Positions 17,126 to 25,941 of a stretch of DNA of 64,000 nt are shown here, piece after piece. The notes beneath the pieces were generated by a model that ran no database searches, had not been told where the DNA came from, and saw only the letters and a program-made list of their open reading frames with translations. Positions within the stretch are counted from its first letter, which is position 1. The number at the start of each line of letters is the position of its first letter. The position numbers and the translations under genes are program-made. Location: assembly GCF_019800885.1 (NCBI RefSeq), contig NZ_JAHVKE010000001.1, positions 1,488,001 through 1,552,000 of the forward strand. The letters run 5' to 3'. Origin of the DNA: Maritalea mobilis. GTDB taxonomy: Bacteria; Pseudomonadota; Alphaproteobacteria; Rhodobacterales; Rhodobacteraceae.

Positions 17126-17635
17126 TCAGGCCGCGCGGGCCGTCAGCACCTCGTCAACCTGGCGCTGCGCGTTGGCCTCGTCCATGCCTTTCACGGCCGC
17201 CAGCTCGCGGGTCAGGCGCTCGAGCGCGGCTTCGTAGAGCTGACGTTCCGAATAGGACTGCTCGCGCTGATCGTCGGCGCGGTGCAGGTCACGGACCACC
17301 TCGGCGATCGAGATCAAGTCGCCGGAATTGATCTTCTGCTCATATTCCTGGGCGCGGCGCGACCACATGGCCCGCTTGACCTTGGCCTTGCCCTTCAGCG
17401 TCTCCATCGCTTTGGACACGACGTCGGGGGAGCTGAGCGAGCGCATGCCGATCTCGGTCGCTTTGGCCGTGGGCACGCGCAAGGTCATCTTGTCCTTTTC
17501 GAACGAAATGACGAAGAGTTCGAGCTTCAGGCCTGCGATCTCCTGTTCTTCGATCGAAACGATCTGTCCCACGCCATGGGCAGGATACACGACATAGTCA
17601 TTCGCGCTGAACTCTTGCGACTTCCGTTTGGTCAT
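17126..17635 (-). CDS. CarD/CdnL family transcriptional regulator
   Basis: The 169-residue protein has an N-terminal RNA-polymerase-interacting Tudor-like domain (NDYVVYPAHGVGQIVSIEEQEIAG) and a C-terminal helical DNA-binding domain (residues about 70-150, including MWSRRAQEYEQKINSGDL). CarD-type proteins bind the polymerase beta subunit and stabilise open complexes at promoters such as rRNA genes. AAGGAA precedes the ATG. It follows fdxA on the same strand after a 326-base gap and probably has its own promoter there. It is most likely an essential or growth-critical global regulator. Confidence 0.94.
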   Translation of the reverse strand: MTKRKSQEFSANDYVVYPAHGVGQIVSIEEQEIAGLKLELFVISFEKDKMTLRVPTAKATEIGMRSLSSPDVVSKAMETLKGKAKVKRAMWSRRAQEYEQKINSGDLISIAEVVRDLHRADDQREQSYSERQLYEAALERLTRELAAVKGMDEANAQRQVDEVLTARAA

Positions 17636-17961
17636 TGGCAGTTCCTTTTTGGTTCCGTGGCGTCGGAAGCCCGTTCATGAGCGACACAAATTGCCCGCGG
17701 AAAACCGAAGCCTTCCACCAGCAAGGGATGTGAATCGCTGAACTAAGTCGGGTTGGCAGACCCGGTCGACACTACAGACAGACAATTTTTGTAACCGTCA
17801 TATAACATAAAAAACGGCCACTTTAAAGATTCGCGCACGGCAACACTGCGTTCCCTCTTTGAATAAAGGGGGTTACACGTCACTTTTTGGATCGCACCGC
17901 CGCTTCGGACCCCAAGATTTCATGGCCCTGCGAATCGGATACGCGCCGTTTCGTCTGTCCG
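17636..17961. other. Intergenic region between fdxA and carD
   Basis: No gene is seen. An unusually AT-rich stretch at 17786-17827 (containing TTTTTGTAACC and ATATAACATAAAAAAC) stands out in this GC-rich sequence and probably holds the carD promoter, read leftward. A weak imperfect hairpin at 17851-17871 could end the fdxA message. I could not fix -35 and -10 elements with confidence. Confidence 0.5.
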
Positions 17962-18297
17962 TTACCCGCCTTCGCCGGGCGCTTCGGACAACATGCCCAT
18001 CTTGTCGGGCTTGCCGTCCATCTCATCCGCCGTCGGGAGCGGATCTTTCTTGGTGATGATCACCGGCCACATCTCGGCATATTTCCGGTTGATCTCGACC
18101 CATTTTCCCATCTCGGGTTCCGTGTCAGGCCGGATCGCGTCAGCCGGGCACTCCGGTTCGCAAACACCGCAGTCGATGCATTCGTCAGGGTGAATGACAA
18201 GAAAGTTTTCGCCCTCGTAAAAACAGTCGACAGGGCAGACTTCCACACAATCGGTGTACTTGCAGGCAATGCAATTTTCGGTCACGACATACGTCAT
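17962..18297 (-). CDS. fdxA: Seven-iron ferredoxin FdxA
   Basis: The 111-residue protein is a [3Fe-4S][4Fe-4S] ferredoxin of the Azotobacter FdI/FdxA type. The cysteine pattern C9, C17, C50 (3Fe cluster) and C21, C40, C43, C46 (4Fe cluster) matches that family, with C12 and C25 as non-ligand cysteines. The family C-terminal extension [13 protein letters not shown] is present. It is a low-potential electron carrier in the cytoplasm. It lies 171 bases after the S4 protein gene and upstream of carD on the same strand, an arrangement I believe is shared with related bacteria. Confidence 0.96.
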   Translation of the reverse strand: MTYVVTENCIACKYTDCVEVCPVDCFYEGENFLVIHPDECIDCGVCEPECPADAIRPDTEPEMGKWVEINRKYAEMWPVIITKKDPLPTADEMDGKPDKMGMLSEAPGEGG

Positions 18298-18468
18298 GCG
18301 ATACCCTCGGATGGTCGTTCTTGGGGTCTGCTACGCGAGGCGAATGACCGATGCAAGCCTCGGCACCCACCCTGTGACATCAGACCATGTGTTGGGGAAC
18401 TGTAAAGCCAGGTTGACAGCTTTCCAAGACCAACCCGAGCGTCTGGATGCGATTTTTTCGCGCAGCTT

Positions 18469-18840
18469 TCAGTCGTCTTCTGCCGCGCCGCGAAACGCGT
18501 CGAGGTCGCGCCGTGTCTTCTTGGTCGGGCGCGGGCCAACCCGGGCCGGGGCTGCGACTTTGTCTTCGGGCGGTGTCAGGTCGTCGTAGAGGGTTTGCGC
18601 CTCGCTCGCCGGGCCACGCCGCGTCGCAAGCGCCGCAATACGGACAACGCGGATCTGGCGCCCCTGCGGAAAGGTCAGGACGTCCCCCTCTCCGACGCTG
18701 GCGGCAGGTTTCGTCACACGGTCGGCATTGACCCGCACCGCGCCTTCGGACACGCGGCGTGCGGCAAGGCTCCGGGTCTTGAAGAACCGCGCCTGCCACA
18801 ACCAGCGATCGAGTCGATCCGTGCGCTTGGGCTCTGTCAA
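18469..18840 (-). CDS. S4-domain RNA-binding protein (Hsp15/HslR-like)
   Basis: The 123-residue protein starts with an S4 RNA-binding domain: RLDRWLWQARFFKTRSLAARRVSEGAVRVN, then GDVLTFPQGRQIRVVRI. This is the HslR pattern; E. coli Hsp15 rescues stalled 50S subunits carrying peptidyl-tRNA. The C-terminal tail is charged (basic GPRPTKKTRRD, acidic EDD end). It lies 6 bases after the helicase gene, so the two are almost certainly co-transcribed, which suggests a joint role in RNA metabolism or ribosome rescue. Confidence 0.9.
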   Translation of the reverse strand: MTEPKRTDRLDRWLWQARFFKTRSLAARRVSEGAVRVNADRVTKPAASVGEGDVLTFPQGRQIRVVRIAALATRRGPASEAQTLYDDLTPPEDKVAAPARVGPRPTKKTRRDLDAFRGAAEDD

Positions 18841-18846
18841 ATGGCG

Positions 18847-21768
18847 TCAGGACCGGTCTTTGAGGGCCGCCAGGGCCGCGAACGGATTGTCCGGGTCGAT
18901 CGCCTTTTCTTTCTTCTTCGGGGCGGACGAGAAACTCCGCGGCTTGTCGCCATGCTTGGGCTTGCCGCCCTTGCCGCGGGGTTTGCCGCCGCCTTGCTTG
19001 CGACCGGATTTGGGCTTGCCCCCCGGGGTTCCCCGGCCCGCATCCGCGCGATCTCGCGGCGCACCACCGGCCCGACGGCGTGGCGCCCAGGCGAACGTGT
19101 AGAACACTTCCATCTCAGGCTCTGCCCCGGTCTCCGGCGTTTCCGCAGGCGGCGTGGCCGGAGCCTCGGACGGAGTTTCGTCCGGCATCTCGGTCGGCGC
19201 TTCAGCGGGGGCTTCGCTCGGGGCTTCGACCGGCGTCTCGGCCGGGGTATCGTCCGGCACCTCGGTCGGCGCTTCGGGGTCGGGCGTATCTGCCCCTTCC
19301 AGCCCGGTTGGGACAGTCGCGCCAAGCGGCGTCTCGTCCACCGTTTCCGGTGCATCGGTCGCAGCGGGTTCCGGCGCGGCCTTCACCTTCGCACGCTCCC
19401 CGCGTTCGGCCTTGTAGCCCAAACCGCCCATGAGGTCGGCGAATTGTTCGAGGGTCAGGCCCGTGATCGACAACATGTCGGCCGTCGCTTCGAACCCGCC
19501 GCGCGTGTCCTGTCCGCGCAGCATGTCGGCAAGACGCTCCAGCATGTCGATGCGGATCGCGCGTGTGCCAGCGGTGCGGTAGCCCGCCATCGTGTAGTAT
19601 TCGCGGCTATGGGCCGTGTCGTTGGGGATGGTCACGAGGCCCGGCGGCGGGCTGTCGGGCAACTCGTCCATGCCCTGCGCCAACCCCCAAAGCACCAGCC
19701 GCAGGCGGGTCGGCGCGGGCTTCAACAGGGCGGGCTGGAAGATCGTGAACTGACCGAACCGCACCCCATGCTTGCGCAGCAGGCCGCGCGCCTCCTGGTC
19801 GAGCGCCTTGATGTCGTCGGCGATCTCGGTGCGCGGCACGATGCCGAACCCTTCGAACAGGCGGAAGGCCACGCCGCGGGCAAGCCCGGTGATCGTTTCA
19901 TCGCGCGACATGGCGACGAGCGGCTCGAACTGGGCGGCGATGCGGCGGTCAACGTAGTGCTGCAAACGCCGCTGCACTTTCTGGATCACCTCGGCGCCGG
20001 CTTCTTCCTCGACGAAGGCCTCGGCCGTCGGGCGCAACACCTCGGGACCGGCGACCAGTTTGCCAACCGCCATCTCGCCCCACATCAGACCGCCCTGTTC
20101 GGTCAGGTCGAACTCGGTGTCGGGTGCGTTGTACATGCGGTCGGCGCGCAGGTGAAATTCCGGGCGCAGGGCGGCCATGGCGGCCTGCCGCAGCGTCTTG
20201 GCTTCGTCCGGGCTGGCTGTCTCATCCTGAAGGAAACGGAACCCTGCGATCCGGCCGAGCACCTGGCCTTCGACAGTCACTTCACCCTTGTCATTCACAT
20301 CGGCCACCAGGCTCTCCTTCTGTTTCAACCGGCGAAGGAGGACACTCGTCCGCCGGTCGACAAATCTTTGCGTCAGCGCACCATGCAAGGCGTCCGACAG
20401 GCGGTCTTCTACGGCACGGGTCGTCCCGCGCCAATGGGTTTCGTCATCAACCCACCCCGAGCGCTGCGCGACATAGGTCCATGTGCGGATATACGCCAAG
20501 CGTTTCGACAATGTGTCGATATCGCCATCGGTCCGGTCGATCCGCTTGACCTGCCGGGCCAGCCAATCGTCGGGAACACGGCCCGTTTCGTGGAGAAACC
20601 CGAAAATGCGCCCCAACAGGTCGGAGTGTTCGGCATGGCTGATTCCCCGGAAATCGGGGATGCGGCAGACATCCCACAGGAGTTTCACATCCCGCGCATC
20701 GCGAACCCGCTCGGCAATCTCGCTCCGCGCGGCTAGGTCTTTCAGCGCCTTGAGGTCGTCGGCCTCGCGGGCGCGGGCCAGCCATTCGTCATCCGTCCGT
20801 TCTTCCAGCGACGCGATCAACCGCTCGACCGATCCGAAATCGAGGTCCGAGTTACGCCATTGCAGCTTTCGCACGGGCGCAAAGCGATGCTCCATGATCG
20901 CTTGCGCGAGACCGTCATCGAGGGGCGGCGCCTCCCCCGTGACGCCAAAGGTTCCGGCCTGCGTATGGCGCCCGGCCCGCCCCGCGATCTGGGCCAGTTC
21001 GTTCGGCATGAGGTCGCGCATCCGTCGCCCATCGAACTTGCGCAGGCCCGAAAAGGCGACATGGCGAATATCGAGGTTCAGGCCCATCCCGATGGCGTCG
21101 GTGGCCACCAGCACATCGACATCGCCGTTCTGGTAAAGCTCGACCTGGGCGTTGCGGGTCCGGGGCGAAAGCGCCCCCATGACCACCGCGGCGCCGCCCT
21201 TTTGGCGGCGCAACAACTCGGCGGTGGCATAGAGATTATCGACCGAGAACCCCACGATCGCGCTGCGAGGGGGCATCCGGCTTATCTTTTTCGAACCTGC
21301 ATACACAAGCTCTGAAAAACGTTCGCGGCGCATGAACTGGCACCGCGGCACCAGCGCCGCGATGGCGTTGCGCATCGTGTCCGCACCAAGGAACAAGGTT
21401 TCGTGCAGCCCGCGCGCATGCAGCAGCCGATCCGTGAAAACATGGCCGCGCTCCAGGTCGCCACACAGCTGGATCTCGTCCACGGCCAGGAAATCCGTTC
21501 CCAGGCCCATGGGCATCGCCTCGACGGTGCAGACCCAGTATTGCGTGCGCTCGGGGACGATCCGCTCTTCGCCGGTGACCAGCGCAACCACCGACGGGCC
21601 GCGCAGGGCGACGATCTTGTCATAGACTTCGCGGGCGAGCAGACGCAGCGGCAGCCCGATCATGCCGGTGCGATGCGCCAGCATGCGTTCAATCGCGTAA
21701 TGAGTCTTGCCCGTGTTGGTGGGGCCGAGCACGGCGGCAACGCGACCGCGTCCGCTCAAGTCCTGCAT
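18847..21768 (-). CDS. Suv3-like SF2 RNA helicase with acidic and basic tail
   Basis: The 973-residue protein has an SF2 helicase core of the Suv3/SUPV3L1 type, the RNA helicase of the mitochondrial degradosome. Motifs are Walker A GPTNTGKT (residues 15-22), DEIQ (97-100), ATDAIGMGLN (222-231) and QIAGRAGR (260-267). A helical C-terminal region extends to about residue 780. The tail has two parts: roughly 790-895 is rich in Pro, Glu, Thr and Ala with repeats of the type EAPxEA/DETP, and roughly 905-950 is rich in Gly, Lys and Arg. The tail is probably disordered and may bind RNA or partners. It is co-transcribed with the S4 protein. Confidence 0.93.
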   Translation of the reverse strand: MQDLSGRGRVAAVLGPTNTGKTHYAIERMLAHRTGMIGLPLRLLAREVYDKIVALRGPSVVALVTGEERIVPERTQYWVCTVEAMPMGLGTDFLAVDEIQLCGDLERGHVFTDRLLHARGLHETLFLGADTMRNAIAALVPRCQFMRRERFSELVYAGSKKISRMPPRSAIVGFSVDNLYATAELLRRQKGGAAVVMGALSPRTRNAQVELYQNGDVDVLVATDAIGMGLNLDIRHVAFSGLRKFDGRRMRDLMPNELAQIAGRAGRHTQAGTFGVTGEAPPLDDGLAQAIMEHRFAPVRKLQWRNSDLDFGSVERLIASLEERTDDEWLARAREADDLKALKDLAARSEIAERVRDARDVKLLWDVCRIPDFRGISHAEHSDLLGRIFGFLHETGRVPDDWLARQVKRIDRTDGDIDTLSKRLAYIRTWTYVAQRSGWVDDETHWRGTTRAVEDRLSDALHGALTQRFVDRRTSVLLRRLKQKESLVADVNDKGEVTVEGQVLGRIAGFRFLQDETASPDEAKTLRQAAMAALRPEFHLRADRMYNAPDTEFDLTEQGGLMWGEMAVGKLVAGPEVLRPTAEAFVEEEAGAEVIQKVQRRLQHYVDRRIAAQFEPLVAMSRDETITGLARGVAFRLFEGFGIVPRTEIADDIKALDQEARGLLRKHGVRFGQFTIFQPALLKPAPTRLRLVLWGLAQGMDELPDSPPPGLVTIPNDTAHSREYYTMAGYRTAGTRAIRIDMLERLADMLRGQDTRGGFEATADMLSITGLTLEQFADLMGGLGYKAERGERAKVKAAPEPAATDAPETVDETPLGATVPTGLEGADTPDPEAPTEVPDDTPAETPVEAPSEAPAEAPTEMPDETPSEAPATPPAETPETGAEPEMEVFYTFAWAPRRRAGGAPRDRADAGRGTPGGKPKSGRKQGGGKPRGKGGKPKHGDKPRSFSSAPKKKEKAIDPDNPFAALAALKDRS

Positions 21769-21801
21769 GGCAAATCCCCTTCGGGCCCGAGGCGCCGCTG
21801 C

Positions 21802-22353
21802 CTAGAGCGTCCGGCCTTCCAGCTGACGCTCGATGCGTTCGATGCCGCTTTGTATTTCGGGATGGTGGGGATGTATAGCGCGGGCGGCTTCGAAGGCGGC
21901 CAGCGCATCTTCCAGTTCGCCCATCTCTTCCAGCATGAAGCCAAGCCCGCTCAGCGCGCCGAAGTGACGGGGCTCAAGCACCAGGGTGCGCTGGATATCG
22001 GCAATCGCGGGGCCGTAGCTGCCCATCTCGAAAAACAGCGTGGCGCGGGTGTTCCAGCCTTCGGCAAATTCCGGCGCATGATCGGTCAGCGCGGTCAGAT
22101 GGTCGTAGGCCACCGGGAAATCCTGCGCTTCCATCGCCTCGCGCCCCATGCGCAGCAGGTAGTCCGCCGTCGCCGAGCCAGAGCGCGACCATTCCTGGTA
22201 AAGCTGCGCCTCGACCACGTCCCAGTTCCGCAAATCCGGCTGGGCGAGTCGATCCAGCAACTCGTCGGCCGTGACTTGGGCCGCTGCAACTACGGGAAAC
22301 CCGCAGATGACTGCCGCGACGAGAACGTTGAGAATGCGTTTCGGAAACCTCAT
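21802..22353 (-). CDS. Secreted TPR-repeat protein
   Basis: The 183-residue protein starts at the ATG at 22353 with a Sec signal peptide (MRFPKRILNVLVAAVICGFPVVAAAQ). The rest is tetratricopeptide-like helical pairs (LRMGREAMEAQDFPVAYDHLTALTDHAPEFAEGW, then ATLFFEMGSYGPAIADIQRTLVLEPRHFGAL, then GFMLEEMGELEDALAAFEAARAIHPHHPEI). This suggests a periplasmic protein-binding role. It lies 33 bases upstream of the helicase gene on the same strand and may share its transcript. The frame is open upstream but there it covers the divergent SCP2 gene. Confidence 0.85.
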   Translation of the reverse strand: MRFPKRILNVLVAAVICGFPVVAAAQVTADELLDRLAQPDLRNWDVVEAQLYQEWSRSGSATADYLLRMGREAMEAQDFPVAYDHLTALTDHAPEFAEGWNTRATLFFEMGSYGPAIADIQRTLVLEPRHFGALSGLGFMLEEMGELEDALAAFEAARAIHPHHPEIQSGIERIERQLEGRTL

Positions 22354-22449
22354 GGTTTGTTTTGTAGCACGCCCGAAGGCGCAATCCACATCAAACGCGC
22401 GCGAGCCGGGCACCGCCACAGGACCAAGGACAAGACGGAGAGACCACCC

Positions 22450-22743
22450 ATGAGCGAAACGATCAACGCGGCTGTCGAGGCAATCGCTGCGAAACTTGAC
22501 GGCGGCTTCGACGGCACGGCGAAATTCGTCATCGAGGACGAAGGTGCTGTCTATGTTGACGGCGACACCGTGCGCGAGGCATCGGACGACGATGCCGCCG
22601 ATGTTGTGATGACCGCGGATGCGGACACGTTCCAGGAAATCCTGGCCGGGGATCTCGACCCGACCGCCGCTTTCATGTCGGGCCGCCTGAAACTCGACGG
22701 GGACATGGGCACCGCGATGAAACTCGGGTCTGCACTGAGCTGA
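22450..22743 (+). CDS. SCP2 sterol-binding domain protein
   Basis: The 97-residue protein is a stand-alone SCP2 domain: NAAVEAIAAKLDGGFDGTAKFVIEDEGAVYV, then ADVVMTADADTFQEILAGDLDPTAAFMSGRLKLDGDMG. These domains bind lipids or fatty acyl chains in a hydrophobic tunnel. The ATG is at 22450; an upstream open frame overlaps the TPR and helicase genes on the other strand and is disregarded. It lies 2 bases before the alpha/beta hydrolase gene, so the two are likely one transcript and possibly one lipid-handling unit. Confidence 0.9.
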   Translation: MSETINAAVEAIAAKLDGGFDGTAKFVIEDEGAVYVDGDTVREASDDDAADVVMTADADTFQEILAGDLDPTAAFMSGRLKLDGDMGTAMKLGSALS

Positions 22744-22745
22744 GC

Positions 22746-23699
22746 ATGATGCTGTCGGCCAGATCCCTCCCAGGTCTCGAACCCGCCCCCTTCCTCGACG
22801 ATATCGCCGAGGGACCTGCGGGTGCGCGCGCATGGTGGGTGACAAGCGCCGATGGCACGCGGCTGCGCCTTGGGCTTTGGCCCGAGGGCGAAAAGGGAAC
22901 GATCCTGATGTTCCCCGGCCGAACCGAGTATGTCGAGAAATACGGCAGACTGGCGGCCGATTTCGCGGCCGCCGGTTACGGGATGGCCGCGTTCGACTGG
23001 CGGGGCCAAGGCCTCGCCGACCGTCCCATGCATCGGCGCGACATGGGGCACGTCACCAGTTTCGACGAGTACCGGCAGGACGTGGACGCCTTTCGCGCGG
23101 GGCTCGACTCGCTGGGGGTTCAGGGCCCCTTCTACCTTATCGCGCATTCCATGGGCGGCTGCATCGGATTGCGCGCCCTGTACGACGGCTTACCCGTTCA
23201 ATCGGCGGCGTTCACCGGCCCGATGTGGGGCATCCAGATGACCCCGTTCCTGAAGTCCATCGCCTCCGTGGTGCTTGGGCTGGCCGGGCCGCTGGGATTT
23301 GGCACCACCTTCGCGCCCACCACCGGCCCGTGGGAGCCGATGGAATATGACGACAACCCGCTGACCACGGATCGCGACCAGTTCGACTACATGATGCGCC
23401 AGATCCGTCAGCACGCCGAGCTTGCGCTTGGTGGGCCGTCCAACCTGTGGGTCCGGGCCGCTCTGCGGGAAACGCGGGAGTTGATGCGCAAGGATCCGCT
23501 CGACATGCCCGTTCTGGCCCTTGTCGGCACGCGTGAACGCATCGTCGAGGTGCCGGTCGTCGGCGAGCGTATGCAAGATTGGCCCGATGGCCGCTATGTC
23601 GAGATCGAGGGCGGCGAACACGAGGTTCTGATGGAAAGCCCCGGGCGGCGTCAGAAAACCCTGGACGAGATCCTGACCTGGTTCGAAACGCACCCGTAA
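22746..23699 (+). CDS. Alpha/beta hydrolase, lysophospholipase/monoacylglycerol lipase type
   Basis: The 317-residue cytoplasmic protein has the serine hydrolase pattern of the PldB family: MFPGRTEYVEKYG (oxyanion strand), FDWRGQGLADRP, nucleophile elbow AHSMGG (Ser135), and a catalytic His in GGEHEVL near residue 290. It probably cleaves lysophospholipids or monoacylglycerols. The start is one of two adjacent ATGs (22746 or 22749). It is coupled to the SCP2 gene upstream and convergent with lolD (22 bases apart). Confidence 0.9.
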   Translation: MMLSARSLPGLEPAPFLDDIAEGPAGARAWWVTSADGTRLRLGLWPEGEKGTILMFPGRTEYVEKYGRLAADFAAAGYGMAAFDWRGQGLADRPMHRRDMGHVTSFDEYRQDVDAFRAGLDSLGVQGPFYLIAHSMGGCIGLRALYDGLPVQSAAFTGPMWGIQMTPFLKSIASVVLGLAGPLGFGTTFAPTTGPWEPMEYDDNPLTTDRDQFDYMMRQIRQHAELALGGPSNLWVRAALRETRELMRKDPLDMPVLALVGTRERIVEVPVVGERMQDWPDGRYVEIEGGEHEVLMESPGRRQKTLDEILTWFETHP

Positions 23700-23721
23700 C
23701 CGCGGTTGCCACCTGCGCCCG

Positions 23722-24405
23722 TCACCCGTTGACCAGCACGCCCTGATCCAGGCGCAGCACGCGATCCATGCGCGCCGCAAGGTCATGATTATGGGTCGCG
23801 ATCAGCGCGGACATGCCTGTCTCGCGCACCAGTTCCATCAGCACACCGAAGACGGTATCCGACGTCTCCGGGTCGAGATTGCCGGTCGGTTCGTCCGCCA
23901 GCAGCAGGCGCGGAGCGTTCGCCAGGGCACGGCAAAAGGCGACGCGTTGTTGCTCTCCCCCCGACAGCGCACCGGGCCGATGGCTGCCGCGGGCGGAAAG
24001 CCCCACCTTGGACAGCAACATCTCGGCGCGATCAGCGGCCTCGCCGCGCGGCGTTCCGTTGGCCAGTTGCGGAACGATGATATTCTCCGCTGCCGTGAAT
24101 TCCGGCAGCAGGTGGTGAAACTGGTAGACGAAGCCGACAAGATCGCGTCGCACGGTCGTGCGCGCCCGGTCCGAGGCCTGCGCCATGTCCTGCCCGGCGA
24201 TCACGACATGCCCGCTATCAGGCGTGTCGAGCAGCCCCGCGATATGAAGAAGCGTCGACTTCCCCGCCCCGGACGGGGCGACCAAACCGACCACCTCACC
24301 CGGTTGGATCACGGCGCTCGCACCGCGCAACACCAACACTTCATTCGCCTTGCCGCGGTTGTAGCCCTTTTCGATCCCGTCGAGGGACAGCACCGGATCA
24401 CTCAT
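23722..24405 (-). CDS. lolD: Lipoprotein-releasing system ATP-binding protein
   Basis: The 227-residue ABC ATPase has Walker A APSGAGKST, signature LSGGEQQR, Walker B LLLADEPTGNLD and the H-loop THNHDLA. The MacB/LolD-type start (LSLDGIEKGYNRG) and its overlap with a LolC/LolE-type permease identify it as LolD. It drives release of outer-membrane lipoproteins from the inner membrane to LolA. The start overlaps the permease stop by 8 bases. Confidence 0.95.
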   Translation of the reverse strand: MSDPVLSLDGIEKGYNRGKANEVLVLRGASAVIQPGEVVGLVAPSGAGKSTLLHIAGLLDTPDSGHVVIAGQDMAQASDRARTTVRRDLVGFVYQFHHLLPEFTAAENIIVPQLANGTPRGEAADRAEMLLSKVGLSARGSHRPGALSGGEQQRVAFCRALANAPRLLLADEPTGNLDPETSDTVFGVLMELVRETGMSALIATHNHDLAARMDRVLRLDQGVLVNG

Positions 24406-25744
24406 AGCGCAACGCCTCGACCGGGTTCATCCGCGCCGCGCGCCGCGCCGGGAAGATCGTGATAAAGAAGGACAGGCCAAGCGACAGGCTGACCGCGCTG
24501 AGCACGTCGCCAAGCTCCAGCCGCGCCGGCAGGCTGGACAGGAACCGCACCGAAGGGTCCCAGACGCCCCCGCCCGCAAGAAAGTTCACGAAGGAAAAGA
24601 TCGGGTCGATCCAGATCGCGAAGGCACAACCCAGCGCGACCCCCATGACCGTTCCCGCAACCCCGATGGCCGAGCCGCAGATGAAGAACACGCGCAACAC
24701 CGCCCCTTCGGTCAAGCCCATGGTGCGCAGGATGCCGATATCGCGGGACTTGTTCTTCACCAGCATGATCAGGCCTGACACAATATTCATCGTGGCGATC
24801 AGCACGAGGATGGAGAGGATGATGAACATCACGTTATCTTCCATCTGCAAGGCGCGCAGGTAAGCCCCGGCGCTGTCCTCCCATGTGCGCAGGTAGACAC
24901 CTTCGCCGGCGGCGCGCGCCAGCGGTGCATACATCGCCTCCACGCCCTCGGGGTCCTCCACCGCGATATCTATGCTGTCAGCGACGCCGTCACGGTTGAA
25001 GAAGCTCTGCGCCTCGGCCATCGGCATGTAGATCCGGATCGAGTCGATGTCGTATCGCCCGACACGGAAGATATAGACGACCTCGTAACTGCCGATCCGG
25101 GCCGCTCGCCCCCCGGCAGTCTGCGCGCCGTTGGGCGATGTGATGCGGATCTCGTCGCCCACGCGGATCCCGAGGCGCCGCGCCAAGGCATCCCCGATCG
25201 CCACCCCCTCTTCGAAGCGGTCGAGGTCGCCCCAGTAGATCTCCGGATCGCGGACAAGGGGCACGGTCCGCAAATCCTCCAAGGTGATGCCGATCACCTG
25301 CCCGAGCGTATCCTCGCCCGAGGCGCTGGCCATGACCTCGGCCCGGATCACGGCGGCGGCATGCACCACCCCCGGCACGGCGCGCACCGCCTCGGCGACC
25401 TCCTCGGGGTAGGCGATCGTGCGCGTCGTCGCCGCCCGCCCCTCCAGCGCCGCGGCGACGTCGGGGTTGTTGGCGATCAGTTCGAGTTCTTCATCGGTAT
25501 AGGCGTAGCGTTCCTGGCCCAACACGCTGACATGCGGGTTCGCACCGAGGATCGTGCCCACGAATTCATGCCGGAACCCCGAGCGAACCGCCAGCGTCGC
25601 GATCAGGGCCATGACGGCCAATGCGATGCCGATGAAACTGATCCAGGTCATCGTGCTGACCCCGCCCTCGGCGCGGCGCGCGCGCAGGTAGCGCCAGGCG
25701 ATCATGAATTCATAGCCGGAAAACGGCGGGGGAGAGTGCGCCAC
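24398..25744 (-). CDS. Lipoprotein-releasing ABC permease, LolC/LolE family
   Basis: The 448-residue inner-membrane protein has the LolC/E layout: an N-terminal YEFMIAWRYLRARRAEGGVSTMTWISFIGIALAV segment with the first membrane helix, a large periplasmic MacB-like domain (about 50-290), then three C-terminal helices with KNKSRDIGILRTMGLTEGAVLRVF and the terminal RMNPVEALRYE. Alphaproteobacteria usually have a single such permease that acts as a homodimer with LolD. It is the first gene of the lolCE-lolD pair, and the promoter lies within 25745-25941. Confidence 0.95.
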   Translation of the reverse strand: MAHSPPPFSGYEFMIAWRYLRARRAEGGVSTMTWISFIGIALAVMALIATLAVRSGFRHEFVGTILGANPHVSVLGQERYAYTDEELELIANNPDVAAALEGRAATTRTIAYPEEVAEAVRAVPGVVHAAAVIRAEVMASASGEDTLGQVIGITLEDLRTVPLVRDPEIYWGDLDRFEEGVAIGDALARRLGIRVGDEIRITSPNGAQTAGGRAARIGSYEVVYIFRVGRYDIDSIRIYMPMAEAQSFFNRDGVADSIDIAVEDPEGVEAMYAPLARAAGEGVYLRTWEDSAGAYLRALQMEDNVMFIILSILVLIATMNIVSGLIMLVKNKSRDIGILRTMGLTEGAVLRVFFICGSAIGVAGTVMGVALGCAFAIWIDPIFSFVNFLAGGGVWDPSVRFLSSLPARLELGDVLSAVSLSLGLSFFITIFPARRAARMNPVEALRYE

Positions 25745-25941
25745 AAAGGCCTCCGTCTCTGGGTCGGGCGCAAGGTGGTCAGTTTCACAGGCGTGTCAAG
25801 AAGCCCGGCTATCACAGATGCGCGTCGGCTGATCTCTGGTTGCCAGCGACGGGTATGTCGTTTTTAATCATTCATGTCGCTTTTGGACCATGCGACCACC
25901 GATAGAGAGACACCTGAACGGGCCAACCGGGAGAGTTTTCC

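Noticed and set aside
19130..19340. Repetitive DNA in the helicase tail, considered as a mobile or CRISPR-like repeat
   Set aside because: The period is irregular and codon-based (Pro/Glu/Ala/Thr), with no spacers. It is low-complexity coding sequence.
18595..20736. 713-codon open frame antisense to the Suv3-like helicase
   Set aside because: The minus strand carries all helicase motifs in order. The plus-strand translation is low-complexity Arg/His/Ala-rich and typical of an antisense shadow.
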